NCBI GenBank assembly: GCA_018065085.1
Contig: JAGHUA010000003.1
Location: 62,001-126,000 of the forward strand
Direction: 5' to 3'
DNA length: 64,000 nucleotides
Origin: Candidatus Liminaster caballi
GTDB taxonomy: Bacteria; Bacteroidota; Bacteroidia; Bacteroidales; UBA3663
Below, one piece after another: positions 39,461-47,978 of the stretch (its first letter is position 1; each line of letters starts with the position of its first letter). Under the pieces are notes generated by a model. It ran no database searches, was not told where the DNA came from, and saw nothing but the letters and a program-made list of their open reading frames with translations. Position numbers and translations under genes: made by a program.

Positions 39461-41644
39461 ATGGGAAAATCTTCACAAGCCAAATTGCTTGAACGGATCA
39501 CAGAGTGGTTCGGCCAGCATCCTAATAATTCATACAATTACCTTCAGATCTCACAGGAACTTGGCATCTTTGGCCGCGCCAACCGTGCTGATGTCTATGA
39601 GATGCTCACACTTCTTGCTGCCCAGGGCTACCTCCGCGAGGTCTCTGTAGGCCGCTACACCTTGAGCCAACGCCAGTCGGAGGAACTTGAAGGCACGTTC
39701 GACCGTCGTCATAACGGCTTGCATCAGGTGCGTGTCGATGGTTATGAGGAGCCTTTCACCGTCTATGATGGCGATGACATGCAGGCCCTGACAGGCGACC
39801 GTGTGCGCCTCCACAAGATTGTTGGTGGCAAGGGACGCTCACGTTCGATGGGCGGTCCGAAAGCCCGTGTCGTCGAGGTCATCGAGCGTGTACAGCACCG
39901 CTATGTGGGCGTGCTCCAGAAGAACGGCAAGTATGCCTTCGTTACACCCGACAACCGTTCGCTCGACAAGGACATCTATATCCCTAATGAACTTCTCGGC
40001 AAGGCTCACCACGGCGATAAGGTGGTGGTCGATTTCGAGCGCTGGCCTGCATTCTCCAAGAATCCTGTAGGCCGCATTGTCGATGTGCTGGGAAAGAACG
40101 GCGAGAACAATGCCGAGATGCATGCCATCCTTGCCGAATACGGATTGCCTTACCGCTATCCGCAGAATGTGGTGCGTGCCGCCAATCATATAGCCGACGG
40201 TTGCACCGAGGAGGAGATTGCCCGCCGCGAGGATCTGCGCGAGGTGGTGACTTTCACCATCGACCCGGCTGATGCTAAGGACTTTGACGATGCCCTCTCA
40301 TTGCGCAAGCTCGACAACGGACACTGGGAGGCTGGCGTACACATCGCCGACGTCACCTTCTATGTCCGCCAGGATTCGGTCATCGACAAGGAAGCATACA
40401 GCCGTGCCACATCGGTCTATCTTGTCGATCGCACCATCCCGATGCTTCCCGAGAAACTCTGCAACGAGCTCTGTTCGCTGCGTCAGGACGAGGAGAAACT
40501 CTGCTTCAGCTGTCTGTTCGAGATGGACGATGATGCCAACGTGCTCAAGAGCCGCATCGTGCGTACCTGTATCCGTTCCAACCGCCGCTTCACCTACGAG
40601 GAGGCACAGCAGATCATCGAGACCGGACAGGGCGACTATGCAGCCGAGGTTCTTCAGCTCGACCGTCTAGCCAAGCAGCTCCGTGCCCGTCGTTTCGCTG
40701 AGGGAGCCATTGCCTTCGATCGTGCCGAGGTTAAGTTCATCATCGACCAGCAGGGCAAGCCTACCGACGTATTCTTCAAGGTGGCCAAGGACTCCAACAA
40801 GCTTGTCGAGGAGTTCATGCTGCTTGCCAACCGTTGTGTGGCTGAGGCCATCGGCAAGGTGGCAAAGAAGGGCGAAAAGGGAAAGAAGACTGCCAAGGCC
40901 AAGACATTTGTCTATCGTGTGCATGACCAGCCGTCGTCCGACAAGCTTGAGAACCTTGCCAGCCTTGCATCGCGCTTCGGACATAAGCTCAAGGCTCAGG
41001 GCAATAACCGTGAGATCTCGCAGAGCATCAATGCGCTGATGAAGGATATCCACGACCGTCCGGAGGAGAACATGCTCTCGCAGCTTGCCATCCGCTCGAT
41101 GGCGAAGGCTGTCTATACCACTGAGAACATCGGTCACTACGGTCTGGCGTTCCAGTATTACACCCACTTCACATCGCCTATCCGCCGCTATCCTGACTGT
41201 ATGGTTCATCGCCTGCTCGACCGTTATCTCAACGAAGGTGGACGATCGGTTCCAGCATCTCAGTATGAGGAATATTGCAAGCATTGCTCGGATATGGAAC
41301 AGCTCGCAGCTTCGGCCGAACGAGCTTCCATCAAGTACAAGCAGGCCGAGTATCTCAACGACCGTCTCGGCATGGTGTTCGATGGCGTCATCAGCGGCGT
41401 GAGCGAGTGGGGCTTCTATGTCGAGATCAAGGAGAACATGTGTGAGGGTTTGGTTCCTGCCCGCGATCTCAAGGACGATCATTACGTCTATGACGAGCGC
41501 AACTTCTGCCTTATCGGCCGTCGCACACACCGCCGCTTCACCCTTGGCGATAACGTCCGCATCCAGGTGGCTTCTGTCAACATGGAGCGTCGAACCGTCG
41601 ATTTTACACTGTGTAAATTTTTAATCAGCGTTCAAAAGTCATGA
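39461..41644 (+). CDS. rnr: Ribonuclease R
   Basis: FTIDPADAKDFDDALSLR, HYTHFTSPIRRYPDCMVHRLL equivalent (YYTHFTSPIRRYPDCMVHRLLDRYL), C-terminal S1 domain. Confidence 0.97.
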   Translation: MGKSSQAKLLERITEWFGQHPNNSYNYLQISQELGIFGRANRADVYEMLTLLAAQGYLREVSVGRYTLSQRQSEELEGTFDRRHNGLHQVRVDGYEEPFTVYDGDDMQALTGDRVRLHKIVGGKGRSRSMGGPKARVVEVIERVQHRYVGVLQKNGKYAFVTPDNRSLDKDIYIPNELLGKAHHGDKVVVDFERWPAFSKNPVGRIVDVLGKNGENNAEMHAILAEYGLPYRYPQNVVRAANHIADGCTEEEIARREDLREVVTFTIDPADAKDFDDALSLRKLDNGHWEAGVHIADVTFYVRQDSVIDKEAYSRATSVYLVDRTIPMLPEKLCNELCSLRQDEEKLCFSCLFEMDDDANVLKSRIVRTCIRSNRRFTYEEAQQIIETGQGDYAAEVLQLDRLAKQLRARRFAEGAIAFDRAEVKFIIDQQGKPTDVFFKVAKDSNKLVEEFMLLANRCVAEAIGKVAKKGEKGKKTAKAKTFVYRVHDQPSSDKLENLASLASRFGHKLKAQGNNREISQSINALMKDIHDRPEENMLSQLAIRSMAKAVYTTENIGHYGLAFQYYTHFTSPIRRYPDCMVHRLLDRYLNEGGRSVPASQYEEYCKHCSDMEQLAASAERASIKYKQAEYLNDRLGMVFDGVISGVSEWGFYVEIKENMCEGLVPARDLKDDHYVYDERNFCLIGRRTHRRFTLGDNVRIQVASVNMERRTVDFTLCKFLISVQKS

Positions 41645-42348
41645 AAAATATCTGTTTCGTAGTCGCAATGCAGGCTGAGGCTCAGCCGTTCATTGACCGT
41701 TATGGTGTCACCGAAGTGCCAGATTTCTTTGCACCTCTGCCATGCAAGCTCTATCAGGTGCAGTTAGTACATACCACACTCAACGTCGTGCTCAACGGAC
41801 AGCAGCATGGCTCCGATCTCGTCGGATGTGAAGCTGCCTCCGTGGCCACTATGGCAGCCATTCAGCGTCTTCATCCTGACATCATCATCAATTCCGGCAC
41901 GTGCGGTGCCTTCAAGTCTAATGGTGCCGCTATCGGCGATGTCTTCATAGGCAATGCCGTGATGTTCCATGACCGCCGTGTGCCAGGCGACGATGCGTGG
42001 GGTACTCAGGCATTGGGCAACTATCCTGTCTATGCCGGTGCCGTTAAGATTGCCAACGATCTCGGATTCAAGCTTGGCAAGGTCACTACCGGTTCGTCGC
42101 TCGACATGCAGCCATGCGACCTCCAGATCATTCAGGAGAATCATGGCGAACTCAAGGATATGGAAGGCGCAGCTGTGGCTTTCGTCTGCTCGCTGTTCAG
42201 CGTTCCTGTGCTCTTCATCAAGTCTGTTACTGATCTTTGCGACAGCGGTGCCGAGACGTTCGAGGAGTTCTCCCGCAATCTTGCAATGGCAAGTCAGGCC
42301 GTTTCTGACGCCAACGCAAAGGTCATCGACTATCTGGCAGAAGGATAA
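41641..42348 (+). CDS. Nucleoside phosphorylase / MTA-SAH nucleosidase-like
   Basis: MKNICFVVAMQAEAQPFIDR, IINSGTCGAFKS, LKDMEGAAVAFVCSLFSVPVLFIKSVTDL. Confidence 0.85.
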   Translation: MKNICFVVAMQAEAQPFIDRYGVTEVPDFFAPLPCKLYQVQLVHTTLNVVLNGQQHGSDLVGCEAASVATMAAIQRLHPDIIINSGTCGAFKSNGAAIGDVFIGNAVMFHDRRVPGDDAWGTQALGNYPVYAGAVKIANDLGFKLGKVTTGSSLDMQPCDLQIIQENHGELKDMEGAAVAFVCSLFSVPVLFIKSVTDLCDSGAETFEEFSRNLAMASQAVSDANAKVIDYLAEG

Positions 42349-42382
42349 TAGGAATTGTGATAATTTGTAGTTGTCCAAAAAT

Positions 42383-42675
42383 TTTTCGTTAGGACTTCCC
42401 AATAGTTCGGAAATGCCGGAGAAAGTTTCGTTTGGACTTCCCAAGTCTTCGGAAGTGCTGGCGAAAGTTTCATTTGGACTTCCCAATAGTTCGGAAATGC
42501 TGGCGAAAGTTCTGTTTGGATTTCCCAATTTTTCGGAAGTGCTGGCGGAAGTTTTGTTTGGACTCACAACTCTTCGGAAATGCTGGCGAAAGTTTCATTT
42601 AGACTTCCCAATAGTTCGGAAACGCCAGAAAAACTTTCGTTGGCATTTCCCAAAACTTGGCAAATGCTTTTTGTT
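42383..42675. repeat. Array 2 of the 42-bp repeat (~6 full plus partial units)
   Basis: Units starting at 42393, 42435, 42477, 42519, 42561, 42603, 42645(partial); consensus GACTTCCCAATAGTTCGGAAATGCTGGCGAAAGTTTCGTTTG. Confidence 0.93.
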
Positions 42676-42770
42676 GAAATGTTTATTTTTCAATTATTCT
42701 TTTTTAAGCCGTAAATATGTTAAAGATAGCGCAAAACATGATTTAAATGATTGTTTTTGAATAAAAATCG

Positions 42771-42778
42771 TATCTTTG
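42771..42778 (+). promoter_or_regulatory. Bacteroidetes -7 box TATCTTTG upstream of the putative endonuclease
   Basis: TATCTTTGCC, ~50 bp before ATG. Confidence 0.6.
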
Positions 42779-42828
42779 CCGAAAATGTTGTCTAAAAGGA
42801 CTTTGAGAACCACAAAAAGCAGATAAAA

Positions 42829-43896
42829 ATGAGCGAATCAAAAACTCCGTTATATATGACAATTGAAGTAGTTACAAATCAGATGGCAATTAATAACGAG
42901 ATTGCAGTTTTAGGCGGACTTAAAGAATACCTGTCATATAAAGAGGCAGACAAAGAAAATCGTTTCTTTGTTGCTGGTGATAATATGTTCACTCGTAAGG
43001 CAAGACTTTTGCAGTCTATAAGAAGATGGCAGACTGGAGCAAAAGAAGGTTTTAGAGAATACAAAGGTGAGAAAACCTACCATGGTAATCTTGCAGAGAA
43101 TGCACATGAGACAGGGGTAAATTTCCTTCATCACGAAATCTTTGATTATGTTAAAAAACGTATTTCTGAAAAGAAACCTTATGAGACAATAGAAGAAAAT
43201 CGTATGATGAACAATTTTCTTTCAAGTCAACCTATGGCTTTCAATTTGTTCTATCCTTTGATGCAAATTGTTGAATGTGAGGATGGACAATCTAAACTGG
43301 CAAATGTTGTCAATACGTTATTGCACGATTCTGTTAAAATAGAAAAAGTAATAAAAGTCGGACTTGAATTTATTCCATCATATTATAAGCAATGTCTTAA
43401 CGATAAGACCGCAATGGATGCTTTCTTCCGTTTCGTTACCAAAGATGGCAAAACAGGCATTATAGCCATTGAAACAAAATACACCGATGTCCTTGGGCAA
43501 AATGAAGCGAGAAATCCTCTTCATGCAAGAGAAGCAACGCAGCGAGAAGGGATCAAACAACTATTTCATGAAGATGCACTTGAAGAAATCAAATTGGGCA
43601 AAACCCAATTAAATCAGGTATATCGCAACTTTCTTTTGACTGAGTGTGTTCGTATTCAAGAGAATCTGGATTATTCGCTTTCTATTGTCCTCGCACCTCA
43701 AGATAATGTCAGCAATAAGGAAGACGAGACGAAACTGATTAATATTTTGAAGGATGAATATAAATACAAATTTCAAGTATTTACTCTTGAAAATTTTGTC
43801 GAAGTTCTTATTGCAGAATTTCCGGAAGAAAGTATCTTCAAACGTTTTCGTCATCGCTATCTCGATTTCCGTACAGCTGAATACTTATTGCGCTGA
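42829..43896 (+). CDS. PGN_0703-family putative restriction endonuclease (PD-(D/E)XK-like)
   Basis: AENAHETGVNFLHHEIFDYVKKRI, KDGKTGIIAIETKYTDVLGQNEARNP (ExK), AT-rich orphan gene. Confidence 0.7.
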   Translation: MSESKTPLYMTIEVVTNQMAINNEIAVLGGLKEYLSYKEADKENRFFVAGDNMFTRKARLLQSIRRWQTGAKEGFREYKGEKTYHGNLAENAHETGVNFLHHEIFDYVKKRISEKKPYETIEENRMMNNFLSSQPMAFNLFYPLMQIVECEDGQSKLANVVNTLLHDSVKIEKVIKVGLEFIPSYYKQCLNDKTAMDAFFRFVTKDGKTGIIAIETKYTDVLGQNEARNPLHAREATQREGIKQLFHEDALEEIKLGKTQLNQVYRNFLLTECVRIQENLDYSLSIVLAPQDNVSNKEDETKLINILKDEYKYKFQVFTLENFVEVLIAEFPEESIFKRFRHRYLDFRTAEYLLR

Positions 43897-43934
43897 ATAA
43901 TTCATCCATCAAAATGATTTATTGTCACATCAGC

Positions 43935-44729
43935 TCAGAACTCGACGTATCGGGCGAGTTTGGCTGACTGGGTTGAATCGATGTCGGCAATCTGTGCAAG
44001 TTCGTCGATATTGTTTATTTGTCCATGGCGGTCCTTCCAGTTGAAAATGGCTTTGACCTGATCGTAGTTGAGATAAGGATGATGCACCAGTTCCTTGAAA
44101 GAAGCTTCGTTTATGTGCAGCCGTCGAATCTTCTTTTCGTCAGTCCAGAACCAGTTTTCATTCCAGTCTTTGAGCCTTTCTGCCGAGCCCTCCCATGTGA
44201 TTTTCTCTGCAAGCTGCTGCGCCGAATAATAGCCTCCAAGCTGCTGCCGATAGGAGATAATCATGTGGGCAGTAGCCGCACCTATTCCTGGAATGCGTAT
44301 GAGCGTGACGCTGTCAATGGAGTTCAGTTCGAACTTCGTTGGCTGGCGGAACTTACGGCCGTACGTCAGAGTGTCGTTGGTTTTAGTGTCAGAGAAGGCA
44401 AGTCTGCTAGTCGTGCGTGTTTCCGTTTGGTTGGCAGGTGCCTTTAAGTTGGTCTTTGTGTCTGCCTTTGGCGTATTATTGCGCACAGGCATATGTGCCA
44501 GGTTTGGCATCCGGTCATCCTTTGACGCGGTGTTGCCGTCGCTTGGCACATTGCTGTCGCTTTCTGCCGAATCGTTGTAGTAGTTCTCAAGGGCAGAGAT
44601 GCGAGCCTCCAGATTGGCAATATATGCATCGACCAATACCTCGCGCCTATATATTATAATAATGAGTGTCAGGGCGAGGACAATGATGGCGGCGTTAAGC
44701 CATCGGTTGGTGTGACGGTTACTTCTCAT
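43935..44729 (-). CDS. ComEA-family helix-hairpin-helix protein
   Basis: FELNSIDSVTLIRIPGIGAATAHMIISYRQQLGGYYSAQQLAE ... HPYLNYDQVKAIFNWKDRHGQINNIDELAQ. Confidence 0.88.
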   Translation of the reverse strand: MRSNRHTNRWLNAAIIVLALTLIIIIYRREVLVDAYIANLEARISALENYYNDSAESDSNVPSDGNTASKDDRMPNLAHMPVRNNTPKADTKTNLKAPANQTETRTTSRLAFSDTKTNDTLTYGRKFRQPTKFELNSIDSVTLIRIPGIGAATAHMIISYRQQLGGYYSAQQLAEKITWEGSAERLKDWNENWFWTDEKKIRRLHINEASFKELVHHPYLNYDQVKAIFNWKDRHGQINNIDELAQIADIDSTQSAKLARYVEF

Positions 44730-45024
44730 CCTTTATGTCAACGACCTCCTTGACCTCAGCGGTATATTTGATCTTGGCGAGAGACTTGAGCATTGCGTCG
44801 GTCGTGGTCTTGTCGGCATCATAGACGATAGTGATGGTCTGCGATGGGGCATCGGCCTTGATGGACTTGATGCCGGTGACGTAGCGAAGGTTCTCGGTCA
44901 CTTTTTTCTCGCACTTCTGGCAGTGCATCTGTGTGCCGGTGTACAGTGTGACTTTCTTGAGTGTCTTGGCTGGAAGAGTGGCAGCGAGGAACATTAAGGC
45001 AGAAAGAAACAGAATTTTTTTCAT
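44719..45024 (-). CDS. Exported heavy-metal-associated (HMA) domain protein
   Basis: KVTLYTGTQMHCQKCEKKVTENLRYVTGIKSIKADAPSQTITIVYD. Confidence 0.85.
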   Translation of the reverse strand: MKKILFLSALMFLAATLPAKTLKKVTLYTGTQMHCQKCEKKVTENLRYVTGIKSIKADAPSQTITIVYDADKTTTDAMLKSLAKIKYTAEVKEVVDIKDEK

Positions 45025-45101
45025 ATCAGTAGGATTGCGTTTTACTTTTTTTACGAATGTTCGATTATTGAGATATCGAATTGCCGATGATTTAGAGAGG
45101 A

Positions 45102-47063
45102 TCAGATCTTGATCCTAAGCTGGACATAGCCCATAGCTCCCTCGATGGGGCCATAGATCAGTGTGGGTTCGAAACTAGGAGACCATGGATGGGCAGCATC
45201 GATGATTGGCATGTGCTGACGATAGCCGGTAAGGTTCTCGCCGCCAACAGAAATGTCAATGTAGCGGAAGCGGCGTGTGAGCTGAGCCGACAGCTGGGGG
45301 TAGGAGTGGAATGAACCCATGCCGCCTGGCAGACGTCCGCCGCCGTTGAGTTGGAGCGTCACATCGGCCTGCCAGAGTTCTAGAGGAGTCTTGTATCCGA
45401 CACAGAACAGCGCCTTATAGCGGTTGGTGAGTGGCTTGGAGAGAAGAGATTCGCCGTAGGTGCATCGCACGTCATTGCGACGATATGCAGCCGTGAGTTC
45501 AAGGCCATCGACCACCTCGCATGTGGCATCGACCTGCCAGACATGACTGAATGAACGTCCGTGGAGGTTGTGGATGGAGATGGCGGTAGGGTCTGAGTCG
45601 TAGTCGATGACCGCCTGTTGGATAAAATGGGTGTAATAGTAGTCGGTGTTGAGTTTCAGACTACGTTCGCCCAACGGGATGATGAATGCCAGCGAACCTC
45701 CATAGTTCCAAGCCTCCTCCTGACTGAGCTTCCCGACCTCAAACGTGCGTCCCGAAGCCAGCAGGTTGTTGTTTTCGGCAAGAGCATGGACTGTACGATA
45801 GCCTTTGCCTGCCGACAAGCGTATGCTGAGCCATTGGGCTGGAGATAACTTGACGTGGGCACGCGGAGTGACGAATGTGCCATGCATGTCGCTGTGATCG
45901 CCACGGATTCCAGCCATCAGCGTCAGCTTTGTGCCAAGGGTGTAGGTGTATTGTGCATAGGCTCCAAAGACATTCTCAGACTCGTCGAGTTCTTGGCGAG
46001 GCGAGAGAGGCTTGATTCGGACATGCTGCGAGAGATAGTCGTGAGAGAAACTGACGCCCGTGCTGATGGAATGGCGGTCGGTGAGATCGCTCTCGTACAT
46101 CAACTGCGCATAGACGTTCTTCTGATTGACATCGTATGAGCGCCAGTCGCTGCGTCCATAGACATTGTCAGACAGATGCATGGCGGCATTGGCCATAAGG
46201 GCGATGTTGGAGTTGTGCGACGGATCGATGATGAAGGCATGCTTCATATAGCCCTCATAGTGATGGGCGGAGATACCCGTGCGATAAGGGTCGGTTATGT
46301 TGCTGCCATACTGACCGCTGCGGCGGCTATCGACGATGGCCGATGCTCCGGCATGCATGATGTAGCGTGGCAGGCGCAGCTTCCAACGGCTTGAGATGTT
46401 ATACTGACGCTGCTTCGGGCTGTCGATGAATCCGTCGCCATTGTGATCCGAGTCTTCCTGCCCCATGCCATAATGGACGAGCAGTGCAGTGGAAAGCGAG
46501 GACGTGAGCTGACGGTTGATGTCGGCATCGACCTGTATGCGCTGCATCTGATCGGCAAAGATGTTGACGTGAGCCGAAGGTTCGTCGTCTGTCTTGAGAT
46601 AGTCAATGTCGATCTGACCTGTGAGCGACTCATATCCATTCTTGACCGACGCTGCGCCCTTGGACACATTGATGGCCTTCATCCATGTGCCCGGAACGTA
46701 ACCAAGGGCAAAAGGCTGGGCGGCGCCTCTGAATACAGGCAGAGTCTCGGCCAGCATTTGGACGTATGTGCCCGACAGTCCAAGCAGACGGATCTGCTTG
46801 GCTCCGGTGGCAGCATCTGAGTAACTGACATCAACCGACGGATTGGTGGTGAAGCTCTCGCCAAGATTGCAGCATGCAGCACGGAACAGTTCTTCCTGTC
46901 CGATGCGCAGTCCGTTGACTGCACCTGCCATGCGTCGCGTCTTGACTCCTCCTGTCACACTTACCTCCTCGATGATCTCTGTGCGAACAGATGCTGTGTC
47001 GGTCTGTGCGATGGCAGCCGACGATATGAAAAGGAGGGATAGGAAGGAAAACGGTCTAAGCAT
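45102..47063 (-). CDS. TonB-dependent receptor
   Basis: Signal peptide; plug region EEVSVTGGVKTRRMAGAVNGLRIGQEELFRAACCNLGESFTTNPSVDVSYSDAATGAKQIRLLGLSGTYVQMLAE; C-terminal barrel strand. Confidence 0.92.
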   Translation of the reverse strand: MLRPFSFLSLLFISSAAIAQTDTASVRTEIIEEVSVTGGVKTRRMAGAVNGLRIGQEELFRAACCNLGESFTTNPSVDVSYSDAATGAKQIRLLGLSGTYVQMLAETLPVFRGAAQPFALGYVPGTWMKAINVSKGAASVKNGYESLTGQIDIDYLKTDDEPSAHVNIFADQMQRIQVDADINRQLTSSLSTALLVHYGMGQEDSDHNGDGFIDSPKQRQYNISSRWKLRLPRYIMHAGASAIVDSRRSGQYGSNITDPYRTGISAHHYEGYMKHAFIIDPSHNSNIALMANAAMHLSDNVYGRSDWRSYDVNQKNVYAQLMYESDLTDRHSISTGVSFSHDYLSQHVRIKPLSPRQELDESENVFGAYAQYTYTLGTKLTLMAGIRGDHSDMHGTFVTPRAHVKLSPAQWLSIRLSAGKGYRTVHALAENNNLLASGRTFEVGKLSQEEAWNYGGSLAFIIPLGERSLKLNTDYYYTHFIQQAVIDYDSDPTAISIHNLHGRSFSHVWQVDATCEVVDGLELTAAYRRNDVRCTYGESLLSKPLTNRYKALFCVGYKTPLELWQADVTLQLNGGGRLPGGMGSFHSYPQLSAQLTRRFRYIDISVGGENLTGYRQHMPIIDAAHPWSPSFEPTLIYGPIEGAMGYVQLRIKI

Positions 47064-47072
47064 GTGGGCAGA

Positions 47073-47948
47073 TTAGAGGTCGCGCCAGAACTTTGAGAGG
47101 GCATTATTGGTGTCGCGTGTCTGGATTGGCAACTGATTGCCTGCCTCAATGTGCTTGAGGATATCCTCGCCACCGGCCTTGACCTCACAGAGGGTGCGTG
47201 TAGCGCTCATGACTTCAACGGCCTTGAGCGAACCGATAGATTTCTCGGCCTTCTCACCGGCAATGTCGATGATAGCCTTGACATCAAACAGCTGACCCTT
47301 CTCAATGCCGAACTCGCTGCCCAGATTGATATAGACGGTCTTGGCTGCCTTGCCCTTCTTATCCTTGTCAGCCACGGTCAGAACCATGCCCTTGACAGGG
47401 AAGCATTCCTCGATCAGGGCCTTCATGTTGCGGCTTGAACCAGAGACAGCGTTCTTGCGGGCAACGTCGGCAGTGTTCTCTGTGCTCGAACTGCTGTATG
47501 TGCGAGAAGAGACAATGGAACCGGTGCTTGGGTCGAAGATCTTGATGCTATAGGTCATTGTGGCTTTCTTGGCGGTGTACATACGTCCAGTCTTATAGTC
47601 CTTCAGTTCGACGTTCTCGACAGTGATGGCATCAAGGTTGCCGGTGACTGCATAGTTCGACATAAGAGTGGTGATCTCATTGACCATGCGCATGTCGTTC
47701 ATGGCGCTTTCCTGCATACGGCGCTCGGCTTCCTGTTCGATGAACACAGTGTTGCTGAGGTCAACGATCTCAAGACGGTGAGTCTTCTGGAGGCTTGATA
47801 CGATGTTGTTGCGTACAATAGTAACCTCGTCGTGAGAGAACTCGCGGGAACCGGAGAACTGGTAGATGGTACATACAGGTTTCTTGATTTCCTGTGCAAA
47901 GGCCGCAACCATAAATGTCGCGAAAATAAGGGTGAGGAGCTTTCTCAT
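47073..47948 (-). CDS. CsgG/LpoB-like exported protein
   Basis: EIKKPVCTIYQFSGSREFSHDEVTIVRNNIVSSLQKTHRLEIVDLS ... YAVTGNLDAITVENVE. Confidence 0.6.
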   Translation of the reverse strand: MRKLLTLIFATFMVAAFAQEIKKPVCTIYQFSGSREFSHDEVTIVRNNIVSSLQKTHRLEIVDLSNTVFIEQEAERRMQESAMNDMRMVNEITTLMSNYAVTGNLDAITVENVELKDYKTGRMYTAKKATMTYSIKIFDPSTGSIVSSRTYSSSSTENTADVARKNAVSGSSRNMKALIEECFPVKGMVLTVADKDKKGKAAKTVYINLGSEFGIEKGQLFDVKAIIDIAGEKAEKSIGSLKAVEVMSATRTLCEVKAGGEDILKHIEAGNQLPIQTRDTNNALSKFWRDL

Positions 47949-47978
47949 AATATATTGGTGTATTATATAGTTATTTCA

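Noticed and set aside
40667-41530. 287-aa minus-strand ORF
   Set aside because: Antisense to rnr.
42371-42760. ORF of 129 aa (+) and minus-strand N-terminal extension of 41764-42567 as proteins
   Set aside because: They are translations of array 2, and the latter also runs antisense through the nucleosidase gene.
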